From positions 1-32,275 of the forward strand of contig CAMHPQ010000013.1 in the NCBI GenBank assembly GCA_946187035.1: DNA of 32,275 nucleotides, in the 5' to 3' direction. Shown here in pieces: positions 7,835 through 17,529 of the stretch (position 1 is the first letter of the stretch; every line of letters begins with the position of its first letter). A program made the position numbers and the translations under genes. This DNA comes from an uncultured Clostridia bacterium (GTDB lineage: Bacteria; Bacillota; Clostridia; Oscillospirales; Oscillospiraceae). Under the pieces are notes generated by a model that saw only the letters and a list, made by a program, of their open reading frames with translations, had not been told where the DNA came from and did not search any database.

Positions 7835-8665
7835 TCACTCTTTATTGCGGGTCTCCAAAATGGACTGGTTGAAGGCACAGCCCAGCACCATCATGAGACT
7901 CAGCAGGTCCAGCCAGACCATCAGCAGGATCACGCTGGCGAGGGAGCCGTAGACCAGCGGGTAGCGGCTGGAGCGTCCCACCAGCCAGGAGAAGCCGATG
8001 GAGATGCCGGCCATGCCGACGGCGGCGAACAGCGCGCCCGGGAAGACCAGTCTTGCCCGCTCCCTGGAGGCAACCAGCCAGTAAAGCACCAGCAGCATGC
8101 CCAGCAGGATCAGGAACAGCACCACGAATCGGGTCCAGGTCCACCACTCGCCGATGTTCAGCCAGGTGATGACCTCGTCCAGCTTATGCACCACCTGCCG
8201 GCCGGTGATGATGGCCATGAAGCTGCCGAACACCGCGATCAGAAAGGCCGCGGCGAAGATAAAGCTCGCCACGGTGCCGCCGATCACGCCGAACCGGCGT
8301 CCGCCGCTGATCTCCTCGGCACAGCCGCAGAAGGTCCGATAAACCGCGCTGGCCGACAGAAGAACCGTCACAAAGGCCACCACAAAGACCGCTTCGCTGG
8401 CGCTTCGGGCGGTAAACCGCAAAAACTCCTCAATAATGGAGCGTGTGGATTCCGGCACCACCAGCGTCTCCAACACCCGGAGCACCGCGTCCGGCTTCGC
8501 CACCACCAGCGCCAGCAGATCATACAGGCAGATGATGGCCGGGAACAGCGTCAAAACCATGAAGTAGGCCATGGCCGCCGCGGTTCTGCCCAGCCGCTTT
8601 TCCACATAGAGGCGCACCATGCAGACGAAAAATCGCACGATTCGCCAGTTTTTCCAGTTTTTCAT
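7835..8665 (-). CDS. YihY/BrkB-family integral membrane protein
   Basis: This 276-residue protein has about six membrane segments and the family hallmarks: RTAAAMAYFMVLTLFPAIICL near the start, a central VLLSASAVYRTF, and the C-terminal YGSLASVILLMVWLDLLSLMMVLGCAFN. The family was once mislabelled ribonuclease BN; its members are membrane proteins of unclear role, possibly transporters. The ATG at 8665 is preferred because GGGAGG lies 8 bases before it; an upstream in-frame GTG at 8674 abuts that site and is too close. It lies just downstream of the ftsZ terminator with no clear promoter of its own, so it may be expressed by read-through. Confidence 0.85.
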   Translation of the reverse strand: MKNWKNWRIVRFFVCMVRLYVEKRLGRTAAAMAYFMVLTLFPAIICLYDLLALVVAKPDAVLRVLETLVVPESTRSIIEEFLRFTARSASEAVFVVAFVTVLLSASAVYRTFCGCAEEISGGRRFGVIGGTVASFIFAAAFLIAVFGSFMAIITGRQVVHKLDEVITWLNIGEWWTWTRFVVLFLILLGMLLVLYWLVASRERARLVFPGALFAAVGMAGISIGFSWLVGRSSRYPLVYGSLASVILLMVWLDLLSLMMVLGCAFNQSILETRNKE

Positions 8666-8704
8666 CCGGTGCACCTCCCTTCTCAGGATGTATTTCCTGT
8701 TACG

Positions 8705-8735
8705 GAAAAACCGCCCTCGCCGAAGCGAAGGCGGT
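8705..8735 (-). terminator. Intrinsic terminator of the dcw operon (after ftsZ)
   Basis: On the minus strand ACCGCCTTCGC pairs with GCGAGGGCGGT (one G-U pair) around a 4-base TTCG loop, followed by five T. It begins 15 bases after the ftsZ stop. Confidence 0.9.
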
Positions 8736-8749
8736 AAAGAGATTCAGAT

Positions 8750-9958
<1,209 letters not shown>

Positions 9959-10252
9959 TGCTGTTTCCTCCCTGTCGGTAAATTTTTCTTGGAATGACTC
10001 TGTCCGGAGGGGTTCCTCCGGAGGCGAAATGGATTGAATTTCAATGGGTTCCTGCGCTGCAGGCTCCTGCGGAAGCTCCGGCTCCGGACGGACAGACGCC
10101 TCCGGCTGCGGCGCAGGGATCTCCAGCGTCAGCTGTTCCGGCTCCTCGTATGGGAGCACGGTCTCAGGCGCAGCTTGCACCGGCTTCGGCTGCTCAACGG
10201 GCTGCTTCGGCCGGGGCGTATTCTTGCGGTGCTTCTTTTTATTCTTTCCCAT
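9959..10252 (-). other. In-frame Pro/Glu-rich extension upstream of FtsZ (alternative start at 10252)
   Basis: The ftsZ frame has no stop back to an ATG at 10252. The 98 extra codons begin MGKNKKKHRKNTPRPKQP and continue as a disordered acidic and proline-rich stretch (EEPEQLTLEIPAPQPE, PELPQEPAAQEPIEIQ, SISPPEEPLRTESFQEKF). The strong composition bias without stops suggests it is translated. The ribosome binding site before 10252 is weak and distant (AAGGGA about 13 bases away), whereas the internal FtsZ start has a strong one. It could be a long FtsZ form, or a leader translated together with ftsZ. I do not recognise a known domain. Confidence 0.5.
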
Positions 10253-10308
10253 TTTATATCATTTTCCCTTTCAGGTCAATCTTTTTTTCATTTTCATGAA
10301 AAAAGCGA

Positions 10309-11067
10309 TCAGCCGGGGCTGAAGTGTACCTGCTGGTCAATGGACAGATCCAGGGTGCCCGCGTCGGATTCCGTCAGCTGCTGGATGGCGCTCTGTAGGA
10401 GACCGAATTTGTAGTCCAGATCCTCGTTCTCGCCCATGCGCACCGTGAACCGCTCCTGGTAGGTGAAGGCCGGGCTGGTCACGTCGGACAGATCGATGAC
10501 CGCCACGTCCGTCCACATGCCGCGGGTGAGGATCTGATTCAAAATCGCAATCAAATACCGGAGCTGGGCGCCGCTCTGCTCATCCACGGCCAGAACCGTG
10601 CCCTCCTTGGGCTCCACAGGCGTGATGCCGTCCACCCGGATGAGGGAGTTGAGCTCGCCCGCCTCGGCAGAGCGGAGGATCTTGCAGTTCTGGTCCAGAA
10701 CCCAGTTCTTCCCGTCCGCCGCCACATAGGCCATGGCGCTGCTCTCGGTGATGGTGATGCGCACCCGGTTGGGCAGCTCGCGGGCCACCACCGCGTCGTT
10801 CACGTAAGGCAGCTCCGCAAAGATCCGGCTGGCGGCCTCATAGCGGTCAATGAAGAACAGGTTCTCCCCGGTCTCCAGCCCGGAGGCCTCGATGATCTCC
10901 TCATCCGTGTAGCGGGCGTTTCCGTCCACCGTAATGTCTGTCACCACGAAAAAGATGCTCATGGCGAGGAGGATCAGCAGAATCACCCCGAGAAACAGCC
11001 AGATGCCGCTCAGACCTTTCCGGAAGGTGAATTCCTGATTCGATTTTCCCGATTGGGATGCATTCAT
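10309..11067 (-). CDS. ftsQ: Cell division protein FtsQ/DivIB
   Basis: FtsQ (DivIB in Bacillus) is a single-pass membrane protein that helps hold the division complex together by binding FtsL and FtsB-type partners. This 252-residue copy has a short cytoplasmic N-terminus, one membrane segment (about residues 21-42: GIWLFLGVILLILLAMSIFF), then a POTRA domain beginning VTDITVDGNARYTDEEIIEAS with GENLFFID and ELPNRVRITITE, followed by the FtsQ beta domain. The start at 11067 is chosen because AGGAGA lies 7 bases before it; the upstream in-frame ATG at 11142 falls inside murA. It begins 16 bases after the murA stop, in the usual place just before ftsZ. Confidence 0.92.
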   Translation of the reverse strand: MNASQSGKSNQEFTFRKGLSGIWLFLGVILLILLAMSIFFVVTDITVDGNARYTDEEIIEASGLETGENLFFIDRYEAASRIFAELPYVNDAVVARELPNRVRITITESSAMAYVAADGKNWVLDQNCKILRSAEAGELNSLIRVDGITPVEPKEGTVLAVDEQSGAQLRYLIAILNQILTRGMWTDVAVIDLSDVTSPAFTYQERFTVRMGENEDLDYKFGLLQSAIQQLTESDAGTLDLSIDQQVHFSPG

Positions 11068-11083
11068 TGGTGAATCTCCTGTC

Positions 11084-12337
11084 TTAATATGTGCATCGAA
11101 CCTCCGCCCCCAGAGCATTGAGCTGCTGATCCAGCCGGTCATAGCCTCTGGAGATGTGGTCCTCGTCGAAGATCTCGGTCTCCCCCTCCGCCGAGAGGGC
11201 CGCCACGATCATGGCAGCGCCGCCGCGCAGATCCCCCGCCGTCAAGGGCGCAGCAGTCAAACGCTCCACACCGGTGATGTAGGCGACGCGGCCTTCAATG
11301 CTGACCTCCGCCCCAAGTCTGCGGAGCTCCGCCGCGTGGCGGTAGCGGTTTTGGAAGATGTTCTCCGTGAATACCGTGGTGCCCTTCGCTTTCAGGCAGG
11401 CTGCCATCAGCGGCGGCTGCGCGTCCGTGGGAAACCCCGGATAGGGCCGCGTGACGATGGGCCGCGGGGCGGTCAAACGGCGTGGCGCATGGAGCGACAC
11501 GGTATCTGATCTTGTTATTATATCACATCCCGCTTCAGAAAGCGAGTCTAAAACCGTCAAAAAATGCGATGGATTTGCATTTGTCAGAGAAATTTCCCCT
11601 CCGGAAGCCGCTGCGGCGCACAAAAGCGTGGCCGCGGCGATCCGATCCGGCAGGATTTGATGCGCTGCGTGGGCCTTTGGATGAAAGCCTCGGACGGTGA
11701 TCTCCGCAGTTCCGGCGCCGGTGAGATCCGCGCCGAGACGCCGCAGATACCGCTGCAGATCCACGATCTCCGGCTCTCGGGCGGCGCCGAGAATGGTGGT
11801 CTCCCCCTTGGCAGCGCAGGCCGCCAGCATGGCGTTTTCCGTCGCCCCCACGCTGGGGAACGGAAGCAGGATTCTGGTTCCGGTGAGGTGCCCGCCCTTG
11901 GCGATGATGTCTCCCCCCTGCTCGGTCACGTCCGCGCCCAGAGCCCGCAGGGCGTCCAGATGGAGATCCACCGGCCGCGGCCCCAGCTCACAGCCGCCGG
12001 GGAGGCTGAGTCTGGCTTCGCCGCAGCGGCAGAGGATGGCACCCAAAAAGATCACCGAGGAGCGCAGCTCCCGCATGAGACTGTGGGGAATGTCACAGCG
12101 GCTGAGGGGGCGGGAGTCGATGTACATGACGTGGTCGTTCATCTCCGCAGCACAGCCAAGATGCCGCAGGATCCGCAGGGTGATCCCTACGTCCCGCAGG
12201 TTCGGGACCCCGGTGAGCGTCGTCTCGCAGGGTGCCAGAATGGACGCCGCCAGAATGGGCAGCACCGCGTTTTTCGAGCCCTGCACCGGGATCGTCCCCC
12301 GCAGCGGAATGCCGCCGCGCACATGCCAGATCATCAT
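11084..12337 (-). CDS. murA: UDP-N-acetylglucosamine 1-carboxyvinyltransferase
   Basis: MurA adds an enolpyruvyl group from phosphoenolpyruvate to UDP-N-acetylglucosamine, the first committed step of peptidoglycan synthesis, and is the target of fosfomycin. The protein has 417 residues. Key residues are all present: K22-N23 in QGSKNAVLP, the catalytic cysteine C116 in LPGGCELGPRPVDLHL with R121, D305 in GFPTDAQ, and R371 in DLRGGA. The cysteine predicts fosfomycin sensitivity of this enzyme, as an inference. GGAGGG lies 8 bases before the ATG at 12337; a second ATG follows immediately. The in-frame ATG at 12379 lacks a site. A 110-bp gap without a gene separates it from murG. Confidence 0.95.
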   Translation of the reverse strand: MMIWHVRGGIPLRGTIPVQGSKNAVLPILAASILAPCETTLTGVPNLRDVGITLRILRHLGCAAEMNDHVMYIDSRPLSRCDIPHSLMRELRSSVIFLGAILCRCGEARLSLPGGCELGPRPVDLHLDALRALGADVTEQGGDIIAKGGHLTGTRILLPFPSVGATENAMLAACAAKGETTILGAAREPEIVDLQRYLRRLGADLTGAGTAEITVRGFHPKAHAAHQILPDRIAAATLLCAAAASGGEISLTNANPSHFLTVLDSLSEAGCDIITRSDTVSLHAPRRLTAPRPIVTRPYPGFPTDAQPPLMAACLKAKGTTVFTENIFQNRYRHAAELRRLGAEVSIEGRVAYITGVERLTAAPLTAGDLRGGAAMIVAALSAEGETEIFDEDHISRGYDRLDQQLNALGAEVRCTY

Positions 12338-12447
12338 AAAACAATCCCTCCACATCAGGCCCGAAGCGCCGCTTGGCAAGGCTTTGCGGGCAAATTCAGG
12401 TTATCCTATGCGGAGGGAAATCTATGTGTGAGTGTGGAGTGTGGAGT

Positions 12448-13602
12448 TTAAATGTTGTTGATATTCGGATACTTGGAGTAAGCGGCTATCATTTCCAATG
12501 CCATGTCGGCGATGCGCTCGGTGGCGTCAGGAACGCCGCAGGCCCTCATGTTCTGCTCCATTTGGTTGAGCTTTGCGGAATCATGCAAAAGTCCCCGGAT
12601 GGTATTCAGCAGTCCCTCGGCAGTGCAGTCGGACTCCACGATCACCTGAGCGCCGCCGGCCTGCTCCAGGACTCTGGCATTGCGCTCCTGATGGTTGTTG
12701 GTGACGTTGGGACTGGGCACCAGAACGGCGGGCTTGCCCAAATAGGTCAGCTCCGCCAGGGTGGAAGCGCCGGCGCGGCAGAGCACCAGATCCGCAGCCG
12801 CCATGACGGTGGGCATATCGTAGATATAGGGCCGCACGTCCGCGCCGCGTTTCACGGGATCCTCGACGCCGAGGTTTTTCAGGTTCTCTGCAAACTTCTC
12901 ATAACCGCCCTTGCCGGCGGAGTGGATCAGGCGGAAGCCGGGATTCTCACCGGCAATGGCGATGAGCTCCGCCATGCGCTCGTTCATGACTCTGGCGCCG
13001 AGGCTGCCCCAGACCGAGACCACCAGCGGCTCCGAAACCGGGATGCCCAGCTTCGCCTTGGCCTCGGCTTTGGTGAGCGCGGAGAATTCCCCTCTGACCG
13101 GGGTGCCGGTGACGTAGACCTTTCGGGGGTCGCCGTAATGGGCACGGCTGGCCTCGAAGCCCACCAGAATCCGATCCACGTCGCCGATCAGCATCTTCGT
13201 GGTGAGACCGGGGACGGCGTTGGACTCGTGCACCAGCGTGGGCACATTCAGCGCCGCTGCCGCCTTCAAAACCGGATAGCAGACATAGCCGCCGGTGCCG
13301 ATGGCGATGTCCGGCCGGAAGTCTTTCACGATCTTCTTGGCCTTTCCGGTGGCGGAGAGGACATGCTTCAGGCTTTTGGCGTTGAATTTCAGGCCCTCCA
13401 GGTTCATCTTTCTGGAGAAGCTGGAGACCTCGATGCCCTTGAAATCATAGCCGGCGCGGGGCACCAGCTCCGACTCCATCCGATCCGGCGTGCCCACGAA
13501 GAGCACCCTGCCCTCCGGATCCAGCTGCAGCAGACGGTCTGCCACCGCCAGGGCCGGATTGATATGTCCCGCGGTACCGCCGCAGGCAAACAGATAATTC
13601 AT
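12448..13602 (-). CDS. murG: Undecaprenyl-PP-MurNAc-pentapeptide GlcNAc transferase (lipid II synthase)
   Basis: MurG transfers N-acetylglucosamine onto lipid I at the inner face of the membrane to make lipid II. The 384-residue protein has a GT-B fold: an N-terminal half with FACGGTAGHINPALA (glycine-rich loop, residues about 6-20), GTGGYVCYPV and HESNAVPG, and a C-terminal half with SVWGSLGARVMNE, CRAGASTLAELTYLGKPAVLVPSP, and NHQERNA, the donor-binding signature. AAGGAG lies 5 bases before the ATG. It starts 9 bases after the ftsW stop. Confidence 0.96.
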   Translation of the reverse strand: MNYLFACGGTAGHINPALAVADRLLQLDPEGRVLFVGTPDRMESELVPRAGYDFKGIEVSSFSRKMNLEGLKFNAKSLKHVLSATGKAKKIVKDFRPDIAIGTGGYVCYPVLKAAAALNVPTLVHESNAVPGLTTKMLIGDVDRILVGFEASRAHYGDPRKVYVTGTPVRGEFSALTKAEAKAKLGIPVSEPLVVSVWGSLGARVMNERMAELIAIAGENPGFRLIHSAGKGGYEKFAENLKNLGVEDPVKRGADVRPYIYDMPTVMAAADLVLCRAGASTLAELTYLGKPAVLVPSPNVTNNHQERNARVLEQAGGAQVIVESDCTAEGLLNTIRGLLHDSAKLNQMEQNMRACGVPDATERIADMALEMIAAYSKYPNINNI

Positions 13603-13611
13603 ATTGACTCC

Positions 13612-14796
13612 TTATTGCGCGTTGGAGAGCGGCAGCTCCCGCGAGATACTCAATAAAACGCCCACCTCTACCAGCTGCATGAGCAGAGCCGTGCCTCCAT
13701 AGCTGAAAAACGGCAGCGACACGCCGGTACAGGGTATCGTGTTGGTGACAACCAAAATGTTCAAAATGGTCTGGAGGCCAAAGTGGGCCGTGATGCCCGC
13801 CGCCACCAGAAAGCTGAAACGCTCCTTGGCGTTCATGGTGATCTGGACGCAGCGCAGCAGCATCAAAGCCAACAGCAGCAGAATGGCGATGGCGCCCAGG
13901 AGGCCCAGCTCCTCGCAGACGATGGAGAAGATGTAGTCATTGTGGCTCTCCGGCAGATACAGATACTTCTGCCGCCCCTCCCCCGGCCCGAGACCGGTGA
14001 GACCGCCGGAGCCGATGGCCATGAGGGATTCCCGCACCTGATAGCTGATGTCGTCGTCGGCGTAGGCGGCGGGGTTCAGCCAGGCCAGAATTCGCACATG
14101 GACGTGGTTGGAGACAAAGAACGCCAGCACGCCCAGCAGCACCACGCCTCCAAACAGCGTAAACAGATACTTCCACGGCATTCCGCCGATGAACAGCATC
14201 GTAAGGGCCACCAGGGCCACGATGATGATGCAGGAGATATGGGGTTCCAGAAACAGCAGCAGAAACGGGATCGCCAGCGCCACAACAAAGGGTACGACGC
14301 CGTATTTGAGGGTGTTCATGCGGGCTCTGTATTTGGCGATCAGATCCGCGAACAGCAGGACGATGGCCAGCTTTGAAATCTCCGACGGCTGGAAGGAGAA
14401 GAAGCCCAGATAGATCCAGCGACGGGCGTTGTTCTCCGCCGTGCCGGCCACCAGCACCGCCGCCAGCATGACGATGGTGAACAGGTACAGCAGCTTTGTA
14501 TAGCGGCGGTAGACCGCCATGGGGATCCAGGAGGCGGCGTACATGATGACGAGACCTGCGATGGCGAAAATCAGCTGGTGGTTGAAGTAGTCCAGCGGCG
14601 AGCCGCTCTCGGAGCGGAGGGCCTCGGAATAGGCTCTCGGATAGCTGGAGGACAGCACCATCAAAAGGCCCAATGCCAGCAGGATCAGTACCAGCGTCAG
14701 CAGCGTGATATCAAATCCGCCCCGCTGGCTGTAAGCAGCCTGCCAGCCTGCGGGAAGTACGCTTCTCCGCCGGGCGGCTTTGGAGTTTGTGCTCAT
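13612..14796 (-). CDS. ftsW: SEDS-family peptidoglycan glycosyltransferase FtsW (or SpoVE)
   Basis: FtsW polymerises lipid II at the septum together with a class B penicillin-binding protein. This 394-residue protein has about ten membrane segments and SEDS landmarks: NNARRWIYLGFFSFQPSEISKLA, FLEPHISCIII, SYQVRESLMAIGSGGLTGLGPGEG, LPESHNDYIFSIVCEELGLLG, and the near-terminal VSLPFFSYGGTALL. AAAGGAGGA lies 8 bases upstream of the ATG. The equivalent gene in the Bacillus cluster is the sporulation paralogue spoVE, so either name is possible; the cognate class B enzyme is presumably that encoded at 17530-19893. Confidence 0.92.
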   Translation of the reverse strand: MSTNSKAARRRSVLPAGWQAAYSQRGGFDITLLTLVLILLALGLLMVLSSSYPRAYSEALRSESGSPLDYFNHQLIFAIAGLVIMYAASWIPMAVYRRYTKLLYLFTIVMLAAVLVAGTAENNARRWIYLGFFSFQPSEISKLAIVLLFADLIAKYRARMNTLKYGVVPFVVALAIPFLLLFLEPHISCIIIVALVALTMLFIGGMPWKYLFTLFGGVVLLGVLAFFVSNHVHVRILAWLNPAAYADDDISYQVRESLMAIGSGGLTGLGPGEGRQKYLYLPESHNDYIFSIVCEELGLLGAIAILLLLALMLLRCVQITMNAKERFSFLVAAGITAHFGLQTILNILVVTNTIPCTGVSLPFFSYGGTALLMQLVEVGVLLSISRELPLSNAQ

Positions 14797-14831
14797 GGAT
14801 CGTCCTCCTTTCTGTCAGAATGATTCTATGC

Positions 14832-15839
14832 TCAGAATCTGTGGAATACGCCGATGAAGGCCAGGATGCAGAACAGTGTGGTGATGCTCACAAAGAGGCA
14901 GAAGATCTCCTTCTCCTTCCACTTCTTGCCCAGCCAGCCGCCCATCTCCAAATGGTGGTGGAAGGGCGCCATTTTGAAGACCCGCTTGCCGTGGGTGAGC
15001 TTGAAATAACTCACCTGGATGATGTCGGACATGGTCTCGATGATGAACATGATGCCAACCGGGATCAGGATCAGCGGCATGTCATAGGCGAAGGCCATGG
15101 CAGCGATGGCGCCGCCGAGGAACAGGGAGCCGGTGTCGCCCATGAAGATCTTCGCGGGGTTGAAATTATACAGCAGAAAGCCCAGCAGACCGCCGGCGAG
15201 GCCCGAGGCGAAGATGCCCACGGAGATGTCCGCGCTCTGCCACAGGAAGGTGACAACCACGAAGAAGATGCACACCGGGAAGCTGGTGCCGGCGGCCAGA
15301 CCGTCGATGCCGTCGGTGAGGTTCACGGCGTTGACCGTGCCCACGATGGCGAAGGCCGCAATGACCGTGTAGAGCACCTCCGGGATCGGATAGGTCACGT
15401 TCCAGAAGGGGATGTAAAGATTGTTGGTCACATAGCCGAAGGCCCGCATCAGATAGATGAACACCAGCGCGGCCACCAGCTGCAGCAGGAACTTCTGCCA
15501 GGCCCGCAGACCCAGGTTCTGCTTCTTTTTCAGCTTCTCATAGTCATCCAGAAACCCGATGGCGCCGAACACCAGCGCGAACAGGAAGCAGAAAATGTGG
15601 CCGTAGTAGCCGTCCAGCATGCTGCTGAAGCCCACGGTGAGACATACGATCAGCAGCGCCGCGATGAACATGATGCCGCCCATGGTGGGGGTGCCGCTTT
15701 TGGACATGTGCCACTTGGGGCCGTCCTCCAAAATGCGCTGGCCTGCCTTGATGCGTCTTAAATAGGGCACCAGCCAGATGCCGATCAGGCTCGCGGCAAC
15801 GAAGCCGATCACAAACGACAGTATCAGTTTGAGCGTCAT
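14832..15839 (-). CDS. mraY: Phospho-N-acetylmuramoyl-pentapeptide transferase
   Basis: MraY joins UDP-MurNAc-pentapeptide to undecaprenyl phosphate, forming lipid I. The 335-residue membrane protein shows the family's aspartate-rich and histidine motifs: EDGPKWHMSKSGTPTMGG, FLDDYEKL, NAVNLTDGIDGLAAG, FMGDTGSLFLGG and APFHHHLEMGGW. Its ATG overlaps the murE stop codon (ATGA), so the two are translationally coupled. Normally murD follows mraY; here ftsW does, 35 bases later. Confidence 0.96.
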   Translation of the reverse strand: MTLKLILSFVIGFVAASLIGIWLVPYLRRIKAGQRILEDGPKWHMSKSGTPTMGGIMFIAALLIVCLTVGFSSMLDGYYGHIFCFLFALVFGAIGFLDDYEKLKKKQNLGLRAWQKFLLQLVAALVFIYLMRAFGYVTNNLYIPFWNVTYPIPEVLYTVIAAFAIVGTVNAVNLTDGIDGLAAGTSFPVCIFFVVVTFLWQSADISVGIFASGLAGGLLGFLLYNFNPAKIFMGDTGSLFLGGAIAAMAFAYDMPLILIPVGIMFIIETMSDIIQVSYFKLTHGKRVFKMAPFHHHLEMGGWLGKKWKEKEIFCLFVSITTLFCILAFIGVFHRF

Positions 15840-17293
15840 GCCTGTTCCTTCCTCTTTTGTAAAATCTCCGCGACGATCTCGCGCTCATCCATATGGATTT
15901 TCTCTTTGCCGATGATCTGGTAGTCCTCGTGGCCCTTGCCGCAGAGGATGATCACGTCGCCGTCTTTGTGGTTCTCGATGGCGTATTCGATGGCCTCCCG
16001 GCGATCCGGGCGAACCACATAGGGCTTCCGGGTCTTTTTGAGGCCGGGAAGAATGTCTTCGATGATGGCCTTGGGGTCCTCGGTTCTGGGGTTATCGCTG
16101 GTGACGATGACGAAGTCCGCCTTCTCTCCGGCGATCCTGCCCATGATGGGGCGTTTGAGCTTATCCCGATCTCCGCCGCAGCCGAAGAGGAACACCAGAC
16201 GACCTCTGGTGAATTCCCGCGCGGTATTGAGAATGTTCTCCACCGCGTCCGGGGTCACGGCGTAGTCGATCAGGAGCGTGTAGTCGCCGTCAGTCTGCAG
16301 AAGCTCCGCTCTCCCCTTCACGCCCTTGCTGGTGGCGAGGGCCGCGGCCGCCCGGTCTCCCGGGATGCCCAGATGGGCGGCGGCAGCCATGACTGCCAGG
16401 GCGTTATATACAGAGAACATGCCCGGGATCGCCAGAGAGCACCGCAGAAGCGACGCCCCTGCCACCAGGATGAAGCGCACGCCCTCCGGGGACAGACGCA
16501 CGTCCTTGGCGACGAAATCCGCGTGGTTGTCCTCAGTTGAGAACGTGGCGTGAGGGCCTTCCACTTTTTTCAGCATGAAGTCCGACCACTGGTCGTCCCG
16601 GTTCAGGATCACATACTTGCTCTGTCGGTACAGCAGGGCCTTGGCCTCGGCGTAGTTTTCCATGGTCTCATGGAAATCCAGATGGTCCTGGGTCAGGTTC
16701 AGGAACATGCCGATGTCATACCGAATCCCCGCTACACGGTGGAGCACCAGCGAGTGGGAGCTGACCTCCATGACGCAGTGGGTGCAGCCCGCATCCACCA
16801 TTTGCCGCAGCAGCTTCTGCACCTCATAGGACTCCGGCGTGGTGTGCTCGGTGTGGAAGGTCTCACTTCCGATCATGTTGCCGTTGGTGCCGATGAGGCC
16901 CACCTTGGCGTCCGCAGCCTCCTCCAGCATGTGCTTGAGAAGCGTCGTTACGGTGGTCTTGCCGTTGGTACCGGTGACGCCGATCATGGTGAGCTTTTCC
17001 GAGGGATGCTCAAAATACGCAGCGCTCACCAGCGCCAGCGCAAGGCGGCTGTCCTCCACCAGAATGTAGGGAATCTCCTGCTCCGGCTTCCGCTCGCAGA
17101 GCACGGCGGCGACGCCCCGCTCTACGGCCATGGGAATGTATTTGTGTCCGTCGGACTGATAGCCGCAGACCGCAACAAACAGATCCCCCGGCTGCGCCAG
17201 ACGGGAATTGTAGCAGATGTCCCGAATCTCCAGCTCCGGATCGGCGGTGGACTCCACCACGTTCAGATCCCGAAGCAAATCTTTCAATTTCAT
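15836..17293 (-). CDS. murE: UDP-MurNAc-L-Ala-D-Glu:meso-diaminopimelate ligase
   Basis: MurE adds the third amino acid of the peptidoglycan stem peptide, using ATP. The 485-residue protein has an N-terminal UDP-MurNAc-binding domain, the ATP loop GTNGKTT (108-114), a central ligase domain with HTEHTTPE and NLTQDHLDFH, and a C-terminal domain with DNPRTEDP (400-407) and KGHEDYQ (453-459). The DNPR motif is characteristic of meso-diaminopimelate enzymes, whereas lysine-adding enzymes differ there. The wall is therefore predicted to be of the meso-diaminopimelate type, consistent with lysA in the window. AAAGGAGAG lies about 8 bases before the ATG. Confidence 0.95.
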   Translation of the reverse strand: MKLKDLLRDLNVVESTADPELEIRDICYNSRLAQPGDLFVAVCGYQSDGHKYIPMAVERGVAAVLCERKPEQEIPYILVEDSRLALALVSAAYFEHPSEKLTMIGVTGTNGKTTVTTLLKHMLEEAADAKVGLIGTNGNMIGSETFHTEHTTPESYEVQKLLRQMVDAGCTHCVMEVSSHSLVLHRVAGIRYDIGMFLNLTQDHLDFHETMENYAEAKALLYRQSKYVILNRDDQWSDFMLKKVEGPHATFSTEDNHADFVAKDVRLSPEGVRFILVAGASLLRCSLAIPGMFSVYNALAVMAAAAHLGIPGDRAAAALATSKGVKGRAELLQTDGDYTLLIDYAVTPDAVENILNTAREFTRGRLVFLFGCGGDRDKLKRPIMGRIAGEKADFVIVTSDNPRTEDPKAIIEDILPGLKKTRKPYVVRPDRREAIEYAIENHKDGDVIILCGKGHEDYQIIGKEKIHMDEREIVAEILQKRKEQA

Positions 17294-17354
17294 CTTTTTC
17301 TCTCTCCTTTCCCGGAGAATTGGTAAATGATCTTATTCAGCCTCGCAGAGTATT

Positions 17355-17485
17355 GCGGCTCAGATGCCGCGAAAGCAATTCAAATCATTTTGCCCCCGGA
17401 ACTCGTTTCGGGGTGCAAAATACATTACGCGGAGAAAGGAATTTTTCTTTTCGCAAGACGCCTCTTGCGCCAAAAATTCCTTTCT
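17355..17485. repeat. Three consecutive hairpins in the 236-bp gap between the class B PBP gene and murE
   Basis: No gene is seen in 17294-17529. Three inverted repeats sit side by side. GCGGC / GCCGC lies at 17355-17370. ATTTTGC-CCCCG pairs with CGGGG-(T)-GCAAAAT at 17387-17421. The longest, at 17433-17485, is AGAAAGGAATTTTT pairing with AAAAATTCCTTTCT and enclosing CGCAAGA / TCTTGCG. No strong T-tract follows the first two, so they are not classical terminators. They may be processing or attenuation sites inside the operon, or a small inserted repeat element. Confidence 0.7.
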
Positions 17486-17529
17486 AAGCGCAGCTCCCCC
17501 GCCAAAGAATAGTGGTTTTTTGGCGGAAA

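Noticed and set aside
12338-12447. Gap between murG and murA, with ACTCCAC-type short repeats, considered for a small gene or regulatory site
   Set aside because: No frame with a ribosome site, no clear promoter and no stable hairpin was found; it appears to be plain spacer.
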